A DNA stretch of 64,000 nt from Lineus longissimus (GCF_910592395.1 NC_088322.1:3536001-3600000); one strand, 5' to 3'. Counted from the first letter of the stretch, positions 50,388 through 60,793 are shown. Numbers and translations are program-made. Notes: generated by a model not told the origin, from the sequence alone.

Positions 50388-53162
50388 ATGCCACAACAGA
50401 TATCGAAAGATATTCCGACACCACACGAGTTTATACTGTCTATGATAGGCACAACAGCGGCTTTCCAATTGCAAACCTTAACACTACTCGAAAAATGCTA
50501 CAAGAAATGGATGAGTAAGCCTCTCGAATCGCTAACCAACTGTACGTTGTGTGGCGCATTCGTCAAAATCCGGAAACGCTATCCTAAAGAGCTATGGCTC
50601 ACCACGGACTGTACCAAATGTATTTTTGTCATCAACAGATTCAGTATCGAACTGGCCGAAAATCCATCCGGACTGTTGGTTTCTTGGTTCTTTGCGCGAG
50701 AACAGATGAAAAAGCTGATCGGACTAATGGAAAAAGAAACAAAAAAGAAACTCAGTCTATTGGAATATAATAGTTGGGAAAAACAGTTGAATGCGAAAAA
50801 TAAAGACCCTGCGGTATTTTTAGACGAAGTGTCGCTCGAAATAGACTGTATTTCAATGTTGATTCACGTATTTATGGGAAGGTGCAAGTCTGAGGAGGGA
50901 GCTTTCGAAAATACGCACGGATTGGACGGTAAACACGCTGAAATGCTCAACTTGGATAAAATCATAAGGCAAAGTGTTGTAGCCATGCACATGTACACTG
51001 ATAGGTACCTGACCAAAAAACGCTTGGTACACACTGGAAATAAGCTGGATAACGAAGAAGTTGGCAGACTGCGTCAAGAAAGGGCCAATATGATCAACAA
51101 GAAGAAAAATACAACTCACAAATTGGCAAAGTTCAAAAGATTCATGAAAACTACGAAATATCTATGGGGTAAAGATGACATGCACGACAACGAACTGATC
51201 AGCATCACAAATCCGGACGAATTGTTAAAGAATATCTGTAGAATGGCTACGAATGATAATAACAAGTGTACGCACGTGGAGAATAGGAATTCTTGTGTCT
51301 ACGGCAATACGGGAACACTGTTTCTCACAGCTGAAGAAAATAAATTTCCCGATTTTCGATATCTGATCGACGACAAATGGGTTGAAGAAAAAATCCTTCA
51401 AGATTATCGCAAACACCACGGACAAGTTCCAGATGACGAAGTGGAGAGAGATGAGATTATTAACAAGGGCTATCTGAATTTTCACAAGGAAAGTGCAAAG
51501 AAATCCGAAAATCTACCAGGTGTACACAAAATAAAAACTCACTACGATCCAAAATTGCACTGCAAGTACGAAAAAGCTGCTATGGCAAGTAATGGCGGCG
51601 ACAGTGGTAAGGGCAGTTCTATGGTACATGGAACAGATGACAGTGGAGGTGGTGAAGGGTCGAAAAAAAACGCAGTAACGGTCGCCACGGTATTGGAAGC
51701 AGCAAGACATTCGCATTTGAGTAAAATGAGAAGGGACTTGATGGCATCTTCTACTTCTACTTCAACAACAACAACCAGTGACATAGGCAGAAAACGCAAA
51801 CACAATGAAATCGAAGACGAGGAGCGTGACGAATCAGAGGACGACGGGGCAGCGGATTTGTTTTCCTACAACAGCGATGATGGCAGCGATAGCGAAGACA
51901 ATTTTGCAAGAAGCGGCAACACCTCTGTTGGCATAAACTTAGGCTGTGGTGATAAACAATTGGAAAGAAATTCAATCGTGGCAAACAACCCTAGTGAACA
52001 CAAGGCAAAGGGCAAAGTGGTAAACACGAAAGATCAAATAACCAATATGCGTTTGACGGGTGGATTGAACTCTATGAGTAAAAGAAGCAAATACAACGAT
52101 GTAAACGAGAATAATTTATTATTTCCATCATCAACAAGCAATAGTGTAAACACAAAAACAACGTCGTCCTCGCACATCGGTCTCACACACGAATTGCGGC
52201 GTGAAAATATGCGAAAAAGAGAGGACAGTGTTGCTACAGCGACATTTTTACTCCGACTACATAAAATGACCACCCTGATGCAACACCATGTTTCGAATGA
52301 AGACGGCGGCGATAGCATTGGTGACCCACGAGTGAATAATATTTCGAAAGATAAACACACGCCGTTTTTTTGCAACTCCCCCCTCGAATATCTTCACTCA
52401 GCCAGACCACCGTGTGTTTTCTGTACGCTATCGATGTCTAAAGGCATGGGTTGGGTGTTGAACGACGCCGTGAAGATGAGCAAGGAGGAAATGCAAATGG
52501 TCGGCTCCGGCTGTGGTCTTTCGAACCATAACGTAAAATGGAAAAGTTTTAACCACTCTTCGAGTTCGGGAAAACACCAAAGTGGTGGTAGTGGTGGACT
52601 TAGAGATATCGCTCTCGGTATGAGTGGTGGTGGTGGTGGGAGCGGATCGGGTGGTGATATTCTAAATACGCATTTGAATAATCCACAACCGTTTATTTAC
52701 ACTGCCGGGTTAGACGATGCACACGTGACCATCGAAAATGGACTTAGCGAAATTTACAAGAATTGGTACGGTATCAAATTTAAGACATTACTGTACAATG
52801 TTTTCGAAAAAGTCTACAAGGGGTGCATTCAACTGGCCGTTAGTAATACTACAGGCCTGAGTAAAGACGACAGCATGATGATTTCCCACACAGACGATCA
52901 GAAAATGTGCATCGCCCTCCACGGCCACATTAACACATCTACTAATATATTATGCAAGGCTAACACGAGAAAAACACTAATAGAGTCCGACGTTTTCCAA
53001 ATGGATTCGCTAGAGAAACCGCTGCACACGTGTAATGTTCCATATACTGTTCTCGCCCTGGAAACGCTACTGGAGAATAATACCAAATTACCCACACTGG
53101 AACAAAAGCGTGTCCAGACTCTTGCTCATAATCATAGTTTAACAACGAATATCCGAATTTAG
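50388..53162 (+). CDS. 924-aa zinc-motif protein, possible terminase-associated (UL28-like) DNA-packaging protein
   Basis: The N-terminus has a helical SMIGTTAAFQLQTLTLLEKC segment followed by C52-x2-C55 and C75-x2-C78, a plausible zinc finger. Residues about 130-400 look folded. Residues 400-640 are a long disordered insert (Gly/Ser/Asp, KRKH basic patch, acidic DDGSDSED). RPPCVFCTLSMSKGM near 673 is a second Cys motif, followed by a Gly-rich linker and a folded C-terminal domain of 180 residues. The early helix and Cys-x2-Cys context resemble the herpesvirus UL28 family (terminase subunit), but this is a weak by-eye match and UL28-family proteins lack such an insert. A polyadenylation signal AATAAA lies near 53215. 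Confidence 0.75.
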   Translation: MPQQISKDIPTPHEFILSMIGTTAAFQLQTLTLLEKCYKKWMSKPLESLTNCTLCGAFVKIRKRYPKELWLTTDCTKCIFVINRFSIELAENPSGLLVSWFFAREQMKKLIGLMEKETKKKLSLLEYNSWEKQLNAKNKDPAVFLDEVSLEIDCISMLIHVFMGRCKSEEGAFENTHGLDGKHAEMLNLDKIIRQSVVAMHMYTDRYLTKKRLVHTGNKLDNEEVGRLRQERANMINKKKNTTHKLAKFKRFMKTTKYLWGKDDMHDNELISITNPDELLKNICRMATNDNNKCTHVENRNSCVYGNTGTLFLTAEENKFPDFRYLIDDKWVEEKILQDYRKHHGQVPDDEVERDEIINKGYLNFHKESAKKSENLPGVHKIKTHYDPKLHCKYEKAAMASNGGDSGKGSSMVHGTDDSGGGEGSKKNAVTVATVLEAARHSHLSKMRRDLMASSTSTSTTTTSDIGRKRKHNEIEDEERDESEDDGAADLFSYNSDDGSDSEDNFARSGNTSVGINLGCGDKQLERNSIVANNPSEHKAKGKVVNTKDQITNMRLTGGLNSMSKRSKYNDVNENNLLFPSSTSNSVNTKTTSSSHIGLTHELRRENMRKREDSVATATFLLRLHKMTTLMQHHVSNEDGGDSIGDPRVNNISKDKHTPFFCNSPLEYLHSARPPCVFCTLSMSKGMGWVLNDAVKMSKEEMQMVGSGCGLSNHNVKWKSFNHSSSSGKHQSGGSGGLRDIALGMSGGGGGSGSGGDILNTHLNNPQPFIYTAGLDDAHVTIENGLSEIYKNWYGIKFKTLLYNVFEKVYKGCIQLAVSNTTGLSKDDSMMISHTDDQKMCIALHGHINTSTNILCKANTRKTLIESDVFQMDSLEKPLHTCNVPYTVLALETLLENNTKLPTLEQKRVQTLAHNHSLTTNIRI

Positions 53163-53261
53163 TGAACCATTGAATCATGAATTAAGATGATTATTGTGAA
53201 TTAAGACTATTGCGAATAAATATGTATTTGGAGATAGTACTTGCTTTTTAGTTTTTTTTAC

Positions 53262-54176
53262 TCAGGTGCTATCCTTGTTTTTCTTGTACAGTTGGGCGTA
53301 CAGAATGGGAAACTGTGCCCTAGCACTACCGTACACTTTCAAATACTCCTTGATATAATCGGCCATGTATTGGTCTACCTTGTTCTCGGGCATGATACCG
53401 ACTTCAGAGAGTAGATTTTTCATCACATCTCGCATTTCATCACTGTTGCTGTATTCACATGTAACCATAGGGTATTCGATGACATCATCACCGAGACCGC
53501 ATTCTTCGAAGGTTGGTCGCATGTCCATCATTGTGTTGGGTATTTCCTCCTCGATTGTTACACCAAGTCCGTAGTTAGAAGCTTTGATTCTTTCAAAGTC
53601 GTTGATATACTGAGCCCATTCGGGGTACTTCTTTGCCATAATAGCCGTAACATGCAGCATGTATTTGCACGATTGAGCCGCACTCACAGTCATAACAAAC
53701 TTGCCGTTTTCTTTCAGGAGACAATCTGATATAATACGCAGTGCTTTCGGAAAGTTTGTCCAGCGCAGTGCCATGAAAGAGGTGACCACATCGAATTTCT
53801 CACCGGAATAGAGAGCCGCGACCTTCTCTTCGTCCGTAATATCACACACATCGAATCTTATTCGATTCCCGTATTTCTCATTGGCGTTTTTGATGAAACT
53901 TGGATTAAGGTCTAATGCCACGATAGAGTCAGGTGGTGGAATTTTCACACTCAAATACTTGTCCCAGAAAACGCTGGTCACTTTACCGTCGCCGCAGCCC
54001 ACATCAACCACGTTACGAACCGGGTGATTTTTATACATAAAGCACATAGCGCCACACTCATCCATTACCGTCTTGAACATTTGAAGCTGATGATTTTTAG
54101 CTCTATATTCATCGGGATACCTGGGTGTCTTGGATGAAGACGATATGGGCGTTGAAGTAGTTGGATTTTTAGCCAT
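53262..54176 (-). CDS. Class I SAM-dependent methyltransferase
   Basis: 304 residues with a complete Rossmann-type core: motif I VVDVGCGDG (residues 56-64), the acidic end of strand 2 in IVALDLN (D89), CDITDEE (111-117), and motif IV FDVVTSFMALRWT (128-140) followed by a helix-strand pair (ALRIISDCLL..GKFVMTV). The layout is closest to the small-molecule type 11 / juvenile-hormone-acid-like methyltransferases of animals, and not to mRNA cap enzymes. The substrate is unknown. Convergent with the 924-aa gene, 99 nt apart. Capture from a host is plausible. A TATA box lies upstream at 54264-54271. Confidence 0.88.
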   Translation of the reverse strand: MAKNPTTSTPISSSSKTPRYPDEYRAKNHQLQMFKTVMDECGAMCFMYKNHPVRNVVDVGCGDGKVTSVFWDKYLSVKIPPPDSIVALDLNPSFIKNANEKYGNRIRFDVCDITDEEKVAALYSGEKFDVVTSFMALRWTNFPKALRIISDCLLKENGKFVMTVSAAQSCKYMLHVTAIMAKKYPEWAQYINDFERIKASNYGLGVTIEEEIPNTMMDMRPTFEECGLGDDVIEYPMVTCEYSNSDEMRDVMKNLLSEVGIMPENKVDQYMADYIKEYLKVYGSARAQFPILYAQLYKKNKDST

Positions 54177-54555
54177 TTCAATATCAGAGCACAGAACACA
54201 GTGAAACGCAGAAATGTATGATCAAGCAAGCATGAATGATAAAATGATTCAAGAACATAAGCATTTATATACAAATGGTGGTTATATTTGTTACAATTTT
54301 CTATTTACAACAAAAATGCATAATCTGGCATGTAGGGGTGAATGAAGACAATTTGGCGGACTACTCTTTGACAAAAATTTGTCTTCGAAACTATTTACAC
54401 AGCAATATAAACTTTTTTTGATTTTTCTCATTTTTATATTTTTTTTCGTGAAATTTTTTCTAAGTCCCAACTTCCTGTTCAGCATGCAAAAAAATAACTT
54501 TCAGAATTTTTCAATGTATAACTTCCTGTTCGAGATACATTTTCAGTTGTTCGAT
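54177..54555. other. Intergenic region with ETS sites
   Basis: Apart from the TATA box it holds CTAAGTCCCAACTTCCTGTTC near 54460 and ATAACTTCCTGTTCGAG near 54519, reverse-strand versions of the AGGAAGTTGGGACTTAG element. No gene is seen. Confidence 0.5.
54264..54271 (-). promoter_or_regulatory. TATA box of the methyltransferase gene
   Basis: TATATAAA on the minus strand, 88 nt upstream of the ATG. Confidence 0.5.
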
Positions 54556-55734
54556 TTATTGGCGATTTAGGCACAAATTTTTTTTGGCTTCTTCTTTCAA
54601 TTCACGCTGAACAACGTGTTTTACAGGATCAGAAGCAAGAATACGCTGCCCAGTGTACATGAAACCGGGTGTGATTCGATTAGAAGTCAACCATAGGTCA
54701 AATGTCAGAAATATCTCTCTTAGTTTGTTGACACATCTACCGGTTACAGTTCCATAGTAGTCTTTGAAATTTCGTAGAATCCAATACATTGTCAGCGGAG
54801 TAATATGGTGCTCGGGGATAATGTTTTCCATGTTTGTTCTATTCTTTTTACACGGCTTCACGACGTAGGTGTCAAGTCTTGCGTAGTGCATCATTTCACG
54901 GATAGCCAAACGATACAACACACGTGAAGTGGGCACACGCTGAGCAGCAGCAGCAGCGACAACATTATTCGCATTTGATGAACCACCAGCACTACTATCT
55001 ACTACATCTTGATCCATGTTGTTGGCCGCAGCATCAAGAGCATCGTTCAACAAATCAACACGGTTAACGGGTTGTGGTAATTCAGTGGCCGCTGTATTAT
55101 TCAAAATAATGTAATCGTCATTGGCACCATACTGATTTTTCGTTTCAACAGCATCTTCCTTGAAAGTGGCTTTCAGCATGTTTATTTTGGTGATAAAGCG
55201 AATATTGGCAATTAGATCACGTCGGGTGGTACGATGTTTTTCAATCGTATCGCAGATTTCATCAAACAATTCCAAACAGAAATCGGATTAATCCTTGGTG
55301 GGCTTCACAAACGCCATAACCAGCACATTCGCAGCCATTTCGTTTTGTTGAATAGCCTCCTTTTCATATTCGTCATTTGATAAGAAAAGCGTACCTGTAT
55401 CAGAATATTCGGAATATCTAGAGAGACCAGCCTCGATAAACCTTTGGATGTATGAATCAGTTTGCGCAGTTGGACGGTTGTGTTGGTTCTGTTGCTCGGG
55501 TTGATTCTGTTGTTGTTTCTTTTCCACAGGAGGGTTGCCTTTCGTTGTATGTGTGTTGATTCTGAGTTTGACGAGGTTTAGCCAGTCCTTACATTTATCG
55601 GTGAATACTGCCATAGAAGTATCACAATCGCAGACAAACTTTCGTTTCTTGGCTACTTGGTTTGCCATGTCTTGCAAAAGGACAGAATACGTTTGCTCGG
55701 GCAATAGTGCTATGGCTGCAGTTGAGATGTTCAT
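54556..55734 (-). pseudogene. About 392-codon gene split by an in-frame TAA
   Basis: From the ATG at 55732-55734 the frame runs to TAA at 55288-55290. The same frame reopens at the next codon and continues to 54556. The downstream half has no ATG near its start, so it cannot easily be a separate gene. The upstream part has a Gln/Asn-rich linker and a VCDCDTSM segment. The downstream part has an Asp/Asn/Ala linker (residues about 240-270) and a basic helical C-terminal domain (RVLYRLAIREMMHYARLDTYVVK). There is no signal peptide. Function unknown. A TATA box at 55787-55794 on the minus strand fits this start. Confidence 0.7.
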
Positions 55735-55786
55735 TCTATGTCGCTGAACTCCAACAAAGAGTGCGGATTCAACCACCTCGAGTCAA

Positions 55787-55794
55787 TTTATATA
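55787..55794 (-). promoter_or_regulatory. TATA box of the split gene at 54.6-55.7 kb
   Basis: TATATAAA on the minus strand, 53 nt upstream of the ATG at 55734. Confidence 0.5.
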
Positions 55795-56280
55795 ATAAAA
55801 GAAATTTGTTAGACTTGGCAAACATTAAAATATTCAACAAACAAGTGTCCAACAATTTTTACAAAATACTTTGTCTTAGTTATTTCAAATTAAAATGTCT
55901 TAGTTATTTAAAATTAACACTTCCTGTACATATAGTATTTTCTGATATATTTCTGAATCCTAACTTCCTGTGATTGCAACGACGAAAACAGCAATACCGT
56001 TTATAATGCGAGGAAACTGTTTGAAGTATGTTCCGCACAAAATCGTGCAGTTAGCCTGGAACATTATCGTGGTTATATGATTTGCCCTAAACAACTTCTC
56101 TACGATTCCAATGAACATGAGGAAGAACAATTTGAACTGATTTTCTAATTATGTCATACTTACCATACGTGTTGATACTACTTATATTTGAACTGAATTT
56201 TGTATTATGTCATATTTAGAATAAATATTCATACCTATATTTTATATTCCATATTATCTTATTTTTTCAATTCTACATAT
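55795..56280. other. Intergenic, AT-rich, with ETS sites
   Basis: CACTTCCTGTA near 55919 and CTAACTTCCTGTG near 55962 are present. At 56000-56150 there is a short remnant that could encode CLKYVPHKIVQLAWN-like residues but has no start or extent. Nothing else is recognised. Confidence 0.4.
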
Positions 56281-56284
56281 ATAT

Positions 56285-57000
56285 GAATATTCTAACTTCC
56301 TCTTTATTCCCTCTATTCTAACTTCCTTATTATGTGTGATCTGTTGGGCTCGGCATAAAGGCAAGGTACATATTGTGATTTTCACGTCTACATTTTGTAA
56401 CCGAACCGGAAGTTAATGCAATTTTTTGTGAGAAATGTATTGGGTTTTTGTAACTTCCTTATTTTTAAAATTTTTCAAGGGGGGACCCAATGTGGCTATA
56501 TGGATCCTCTCTTGAAAAAATACATATAATATAGGAAGTTAGATTCGCAGCACATTTCAACTTCCTATTTGCAATATGTGTTAGCTAACTTCCTTTTCAT
56601 CATATGTTTTTTTGCTACTTCCTTTTTAATTTATGATTTTTTTGTTTCGGTTTTTTTTAATCTTCCCCAAAATAATATCACAACTTTAATCGTCCATCAA
56701 TCCCCTTTACAACCATTCTTACTATCACAAAAATAATATTTCGCGTTTTCCTCCTGTACACACTTGTTTTCAAGAGAGGATCCAAATCGACCAAATGGAT
56801 CCTCTCTTGAAAAATAAATTTGAAGCGGAAGTTAGTGATTTTCCATACATTTTTCGCTAAAAATCGGCCTAACTTCCGTTTCAAATACCACTTTTAAGAC
56901 CAATTTTTAAAATATGGTCCGTGCCTTTATGCCTAGCAAAACACGCACACCTACTAGGAAGTTAGGATAGAGGCATCAATACAGGAAGTTACGTTTTGTT
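56285..57000. repeat. Large imperfect inverted repeat made of two ETS stem-loop modules
   Basis: A forward module (56285-56545: CTAACTTCCTCTTTATTCCC, GGCATAAAGGCAAGG, ACCGGAAGTTA, stem at 56472-56517, AGGAAGTTAG) faces a reverse module (56767-56995: perfect 17-bp stem 56767-56783 with 56797-56813 around AAATCGACCAAAT, GCGGAAGTTAG, GTGCCTTTATGCC, AGGAAGTTAGGATAG). The AT-rich centre near 56640 holds more CTTCC sites. The reverse half is closer to the cassette modules and the forward half more diverged. It is a candidate origin or other master cis-element, with no coding capacity. Confidence 0.65.
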
Positions 57001-57570
57001 GTATATATATTTATTTTTAATCAATGAAATGTTAATTTTATACAAACAAATATTATTACTAATTATTTATGACTCATGTATACGGTTAATTATTGATATA
57101 AAACAGGAAGTTATAAAATCTATATCAAATTTAGCCTCATTTTCAGGAAGTTAGGCCTTTGAAAAAAGGCTTAAAAATTTTCGTTCGAAATCTTCGGGAA
57201 TTTTTCTCAAACGATTTTTTTGATACAAAACATTGCGTCCCTTAATCTTTCAAGTTATTTTGGCACACTTATTACACATTTTTACACCACAAAATCATAT
57301 TAGCGGAAATTATTAGTCACAATAATATATACAACAGTCCAATAGGTAATATAACGTTCAAGGCTGTCCAACTTGCAACCACCGTCCCACTGTCTGCACT
57401 AACCACCTAGTACGTCACATGTTGTGGATTTATGTACGTATGTTTCTTGTTCCATATTCGTGTTTCATCCATTCCGTTGCACGTATACGATGCGCCACAC
57501 GTCAATGTTGTTGTAAAACTTGTTTAATTTTTTAAACCACGGCCAATACGATGTTGTCTTACACACACCC
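57001..57570. other. Intergenic, AT-rich, few features
   Basis: Two more ETS-type sites lie near 57104 (ACAGGAAGTTAT) and 57146 (CAGGAAGTTAGG). The remainder shows no gene, TATA box or repeat that I can support. Confidence 0.4.
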
Positions 57571-58094
57571 TCTGTCTCCAGCACGTCTTCAACAGGATCA
57601 TATTCTGGAGCACTCGTATACGAACCAAATTTGCAACGATTCGGAAAACGGGAAATACTCCCCTGCACCTTGGTGTTAGATACAACAGGAACGAACAATT
57701 AAAAATTGTACGCTGCCTCGTCGACGAATGCCACGTTAGTCTTGAGAAGGGCAACTTTAAAAACGTTCCTCCCCTAATTTACGCAGTTTCCGAACACAAC
57801 GAACTGGCTAGGGAAACTGCTAAGTACCTCGTTGATAGCGGCGCTGACGATACTGAAGTTCATGTTCCTATTCCTGACAAGGAAAAAATGCAAATTGAAC
57901 AGGCACACTACCGCTTCGTTGACATGATGGACGGTATTTCGTCAATGGACATTTTAGTAATTTATTTCCTGTATGTTTTGTATTCTGTATATTTTAACGT
58001 CATGTTCACATGCAAATTTCTACACACATCAAATATACAAAATTCGCCTGTTTTACATTTTCCGCTGATACGGTTTGTGTTATATTCGCCATAA
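57571..58094 (+). pseudogene. Ankyrin-repeat fragment without a start codon
   Basis: A plus-strand frame open from about 57571 to the stop at 58092-58094 has no ATG before its ankyrin part. It contains one repeat beginning KTGNTPLHLGVRYN and ending IVRCLVDECHV, then a second, NVPPLIYAVSEHNELARETA followed by KYLVDSGADD. Both show the TPLH/helix-turn-helix pattern. A hydrophobic tail (ILVIYFLYVLYSVYF) could anchor it in a membrane. CTCTGTCTCCAG near 57570 could be a splice acceptor, so it may be a 3' exon. An ankyrin-like gene lies 1 kb downstream. Competing frames on both strands here are weaker. Confidence 0.55.
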
Positions 58095-58335
58095 CGCCAT
58101 CGTGTACTGTCTGTCACATGTATATCTGCAATGGAAAGTAACGTTTACGGAAAAAAAAATTTTCTCATATTTTCTGCACCAAATATCGTTCAAACAGAAG
58201 CAACCATTTCAAGGTACACACCACCTTCGCTCACATACACAATACACACGCCACGTCCAGCCACAACAGGCACGTTGTCCAATATGGGTTACATACAAAT
58301 AGCACTTTTCCTTGAATTTTTGTTGAAGCAGTTAA

Positions 58336-59047
58336 ACCATTTTGCCTTGTATTTTTCTAGGTAGTGAGAGGAAAATTTTGCGTACCATTTTGCCTTGTAT
58401 TTTTCTGGGTAGTAAGAGGAAAATTTTGCGTGGGTGAATGTCAGAGGTGAAGTAGGGGGTCAGGGGTGATTGTGGGGGCGGGGGTTTTCCGAGGTCAAGG
58501 TGAAGGGCCGATTTTTGAAGGTCACGCGGTCATAGGTCAAGGTTAGAGGGCAAGGTTGAAGGGGTGGAAAGAGGTCCAGGTCGCGAACCCGGAAGTCAGA
58601 GTTATGACGTCATTTTGATCGTCATAAATGTCTAAGGTCATGTCATTTAAACAGAAGAAAAAAAGACTTCAGAACATGAACATTTTGATTTCGAATGTTT
58701 TATATATAAAGCATTACCATTTTGCCTTGTATTTTTCTGGGTAGTAAGAGGAAAATTTTGCGTGGGTGAATGTCAGAGGTGAAGTAGGGGGTCAGGGGTG
58801 ATTGTGGGGGCGGGGGTTTTCCGAGGTCAAGGTGAAGGGCCGATTTTTGAAGGTCACGCGGTCATAGGTCAAGGTTAGAGGGCAAGGTTGAAGGGGTGGA
58901 AAGAGGTCCAGGTCGCGAACCCGGAAGTCAGAGTTATGACGTCATTTTGATCGTCATAAATGTCTAAGGTCATGTCATTTAAACAGAAGAAAAAAAGACT
59001 TCAGAACATGAACATTTTGATTTCGAATGTTTTATATATAAAGCATG
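58336..59047. repeat. 332-bp tandem duplication with CRE, ETS and receptor half-sites
   Basis: Two nearly identical 332-bp units start at 58384 and 58716, preceded by a 46-bp partial unit at 58336. Each is GC-richer than its surroundings and contains CCCGGAAGT (58588 in unit 1), a perfect TGACGTCA (58605-58612 and 58937-58944), and several AGGTCA half-sites. The array ends about 120 bp before the ATG at 59169, so it may act as an enhancer for the ankyrin-like gene or the following genes. Confidence 0.8.
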
Positions 59048-59168
59048 CCAATGTTTGTTGAATTTCTCCAACAATAAAAATTTATTTGAGGGATTTACAG
59101 TCATTGGTGGTGTGTGTGTTCACGTATAGCTCCCTCAACCCGCAGAAAAGTTTACAAAAGTTCACAAA

Positions 59169-60788
59169 ATGACAGACGAGTCGATTATTGGACACGCCAA
59201 GGTGGTTATCGATAGGAAACGTTGCCTAACGTCTTCTTTTTCACCGTCTGATATGGCAATAGATTCATTGAGCGATAATGAGACTGTTCTGCGGTCACTT
59301 TTAAAATGGCATTCGAGCACCACTACTAACTCTACCGATGAGTGGGAAGAAAGTGATGACGAAACACCGGTCGATACAACTAAAACAGCTGATACCAGCA
59401 AACACAGCGATAATATACCACCAGCTATTGAACCCGTGATCGAATACATGCAGGAACATTTGGATAATTGTGCGTTGACATATTTACAGGGGGTTAATGA
59501 TTTAAATAGTCGTTCTTCGAAGAATTTCTACACGAATAGTGCAAATAACAAACGGGTAAAGAGAATAACCGATAAGAAAAAAACACAAAACACTTATTTC
59601 CAACCATTTCAATTCCCCGTGTTTCTGGAAAAACTCGAAGAGGCCACTGTCAATATGGTGGATGGTTCAGATTTATTGAAAAGTATATTTTCCACATATT
59701 GGCCACGAATGCGAAGAGAAGAACCTCGTTTGCCATCCAGTATAAATGTGCTTGAAAAAGAATTGAAAGACAGTGATAAGAAAATGACCCTGGTAACATT
59801 CTACGAGTGGGTGTACCAGAATGACGAAATTGGGTGTTGGAATCATCACAGGAGCATTTCTGCGATGAATGAGTTATTTTTCAAAGTTATTGAGCACGAT
59901 GTTGAGTGTACGTATAACGATTCGAATTTGACGAAAAATAACATCATTCATCCATTGTACACGTTGCACTTTTGTTTGAAGGCTTATATTCAAACGTGCG
60001 AACAGTCTAAATCTGCGAACTTGTTTTTCATACACGAGAAACAAAATGCCGTTCATGCGGCTGTTAGAATGGGGGCTATCGAAATTCTAGCATCTACTGC
60101 TTTTCCCCAGTATGCGTTTATGCAAGAAGACCACCAGGGAAGAATACCGTATCAGTTGTGCTGCGAAATTTACAAGGAACAGCGTGGACCACTGAAAATT
60201 CGAAGTAAAGCGTGTTTACTGATCGTTGCAGCACAGACACCGGGGATATTGTACGAAAAAGATGGGCAGACGATGCTACCTCGAGACAAAATCGAAGATG
60301 CGGATATAAGACACATGTGTGGATTTGATAATCCCAAGACATTGGTGTTTGTGTTAAGAGGTGTTGATTTGTCTGAGGAAAAACACGTCTGTGCCATTGA
60401 TTTCATACATAGTGTTGTTCAAAAGTCTCAATGGGCGTGTATGGAGATATTCAGGCAGATCAAAACGAATATTCACCCTGTAAATTATAACAAGAGACTA
60501 AACTTGTGTAATACCAAGGCAGTTAGTAGCAAAGCTGTTCAAGACGTGATTCTAAGGAGTTTTCCAGATCACGGGGGAATTCTGAACGTGACTTACCCTA
60601 CATGTATACAGGGAAATAGGATTTTCGAATACGTATATTTTCATCTGACCAATGTGTACTGTCAACTGGAAGATGAGAGAATGAGCTGTGGTAGAGACTT
60701 TCGACCACAGAAATATCTCGAAAAAATGCGAGAAATTTACAAAGTGCGAAACTTCCTGTTTGTGTACCGAGAAAAAATGAATAAATAA
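59169..60788 (+). CDS. 539-aa protein with ankyrin-like segment, unknown function
   Basis: Intact frame from ATG 59169 to the stop in AATAAATAAAG, which also supplies a polyadenylation signal. Residues 1-90 are Ser/Thr/Asp-rich. Residues 140-280 look folded. NAVHAAVRMGAIEILASTAF and then the segment around HQGRIPYQLCCE (residues about 293-335) resemble one ankyrin repeat. Following helices repeat a similar rhythm. The C-terminal 150 residues look folded and carry Cys. It sits directly downstream of the tandem enhancer-like repeat and 6 nt ahead of the RING gene. A host-interaction role would be usual for ankyrin proteins in large DNA viruses; that is inference. Confidence 0.8.
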   Translation: MTDESIIGHAKVVIDRKRCLTSSFSPSDMAIDSLSDNETVLRSLLKWHSSTTTNSTDEWEESDDETPVDTTKTADTSKHSDNIPPAIEPVIEYMQEHLDNCALTYLQGVNDLNSRSSKNFYTNSANNKRVKRITDKKKTQNTYFQPFQFPVFLEKLEEATVNMVDGSDLLKSIFSTYWPRMRREEPRLPSSINVLEKELKDSDKKMTLVTFYEWVYQNDEIGCWNHHRSISAMNELFFKVIEHDVECTYNDSNLTKNNIIHPLYTLHFCLKAYIQTCEQSKSANLFFIHEKQNAVHAAVRMGAIEILASTAFPQYAFMQEDHQGRIPYQLCCEIYKEQRGPLKIRSKACLLIVAAQTPGILYEKDGQTMLPRDKIEDADIRHMCGFDNPKTLVFVLRGVDLSEEKHVCAIDFIHSVVQKSQWACMEIFRQIKTNIHPVNYNKRLNLCNTKAVSSKAVQDVILRSFPDHGGILNVTYPTCIQGNRIFEYVYFHLTNVYCQLEDERMSCGRDFRPQKYLEKMREIYKVRNFLFVYREKMNK

Positions 60789-60793
60789 AGTGC

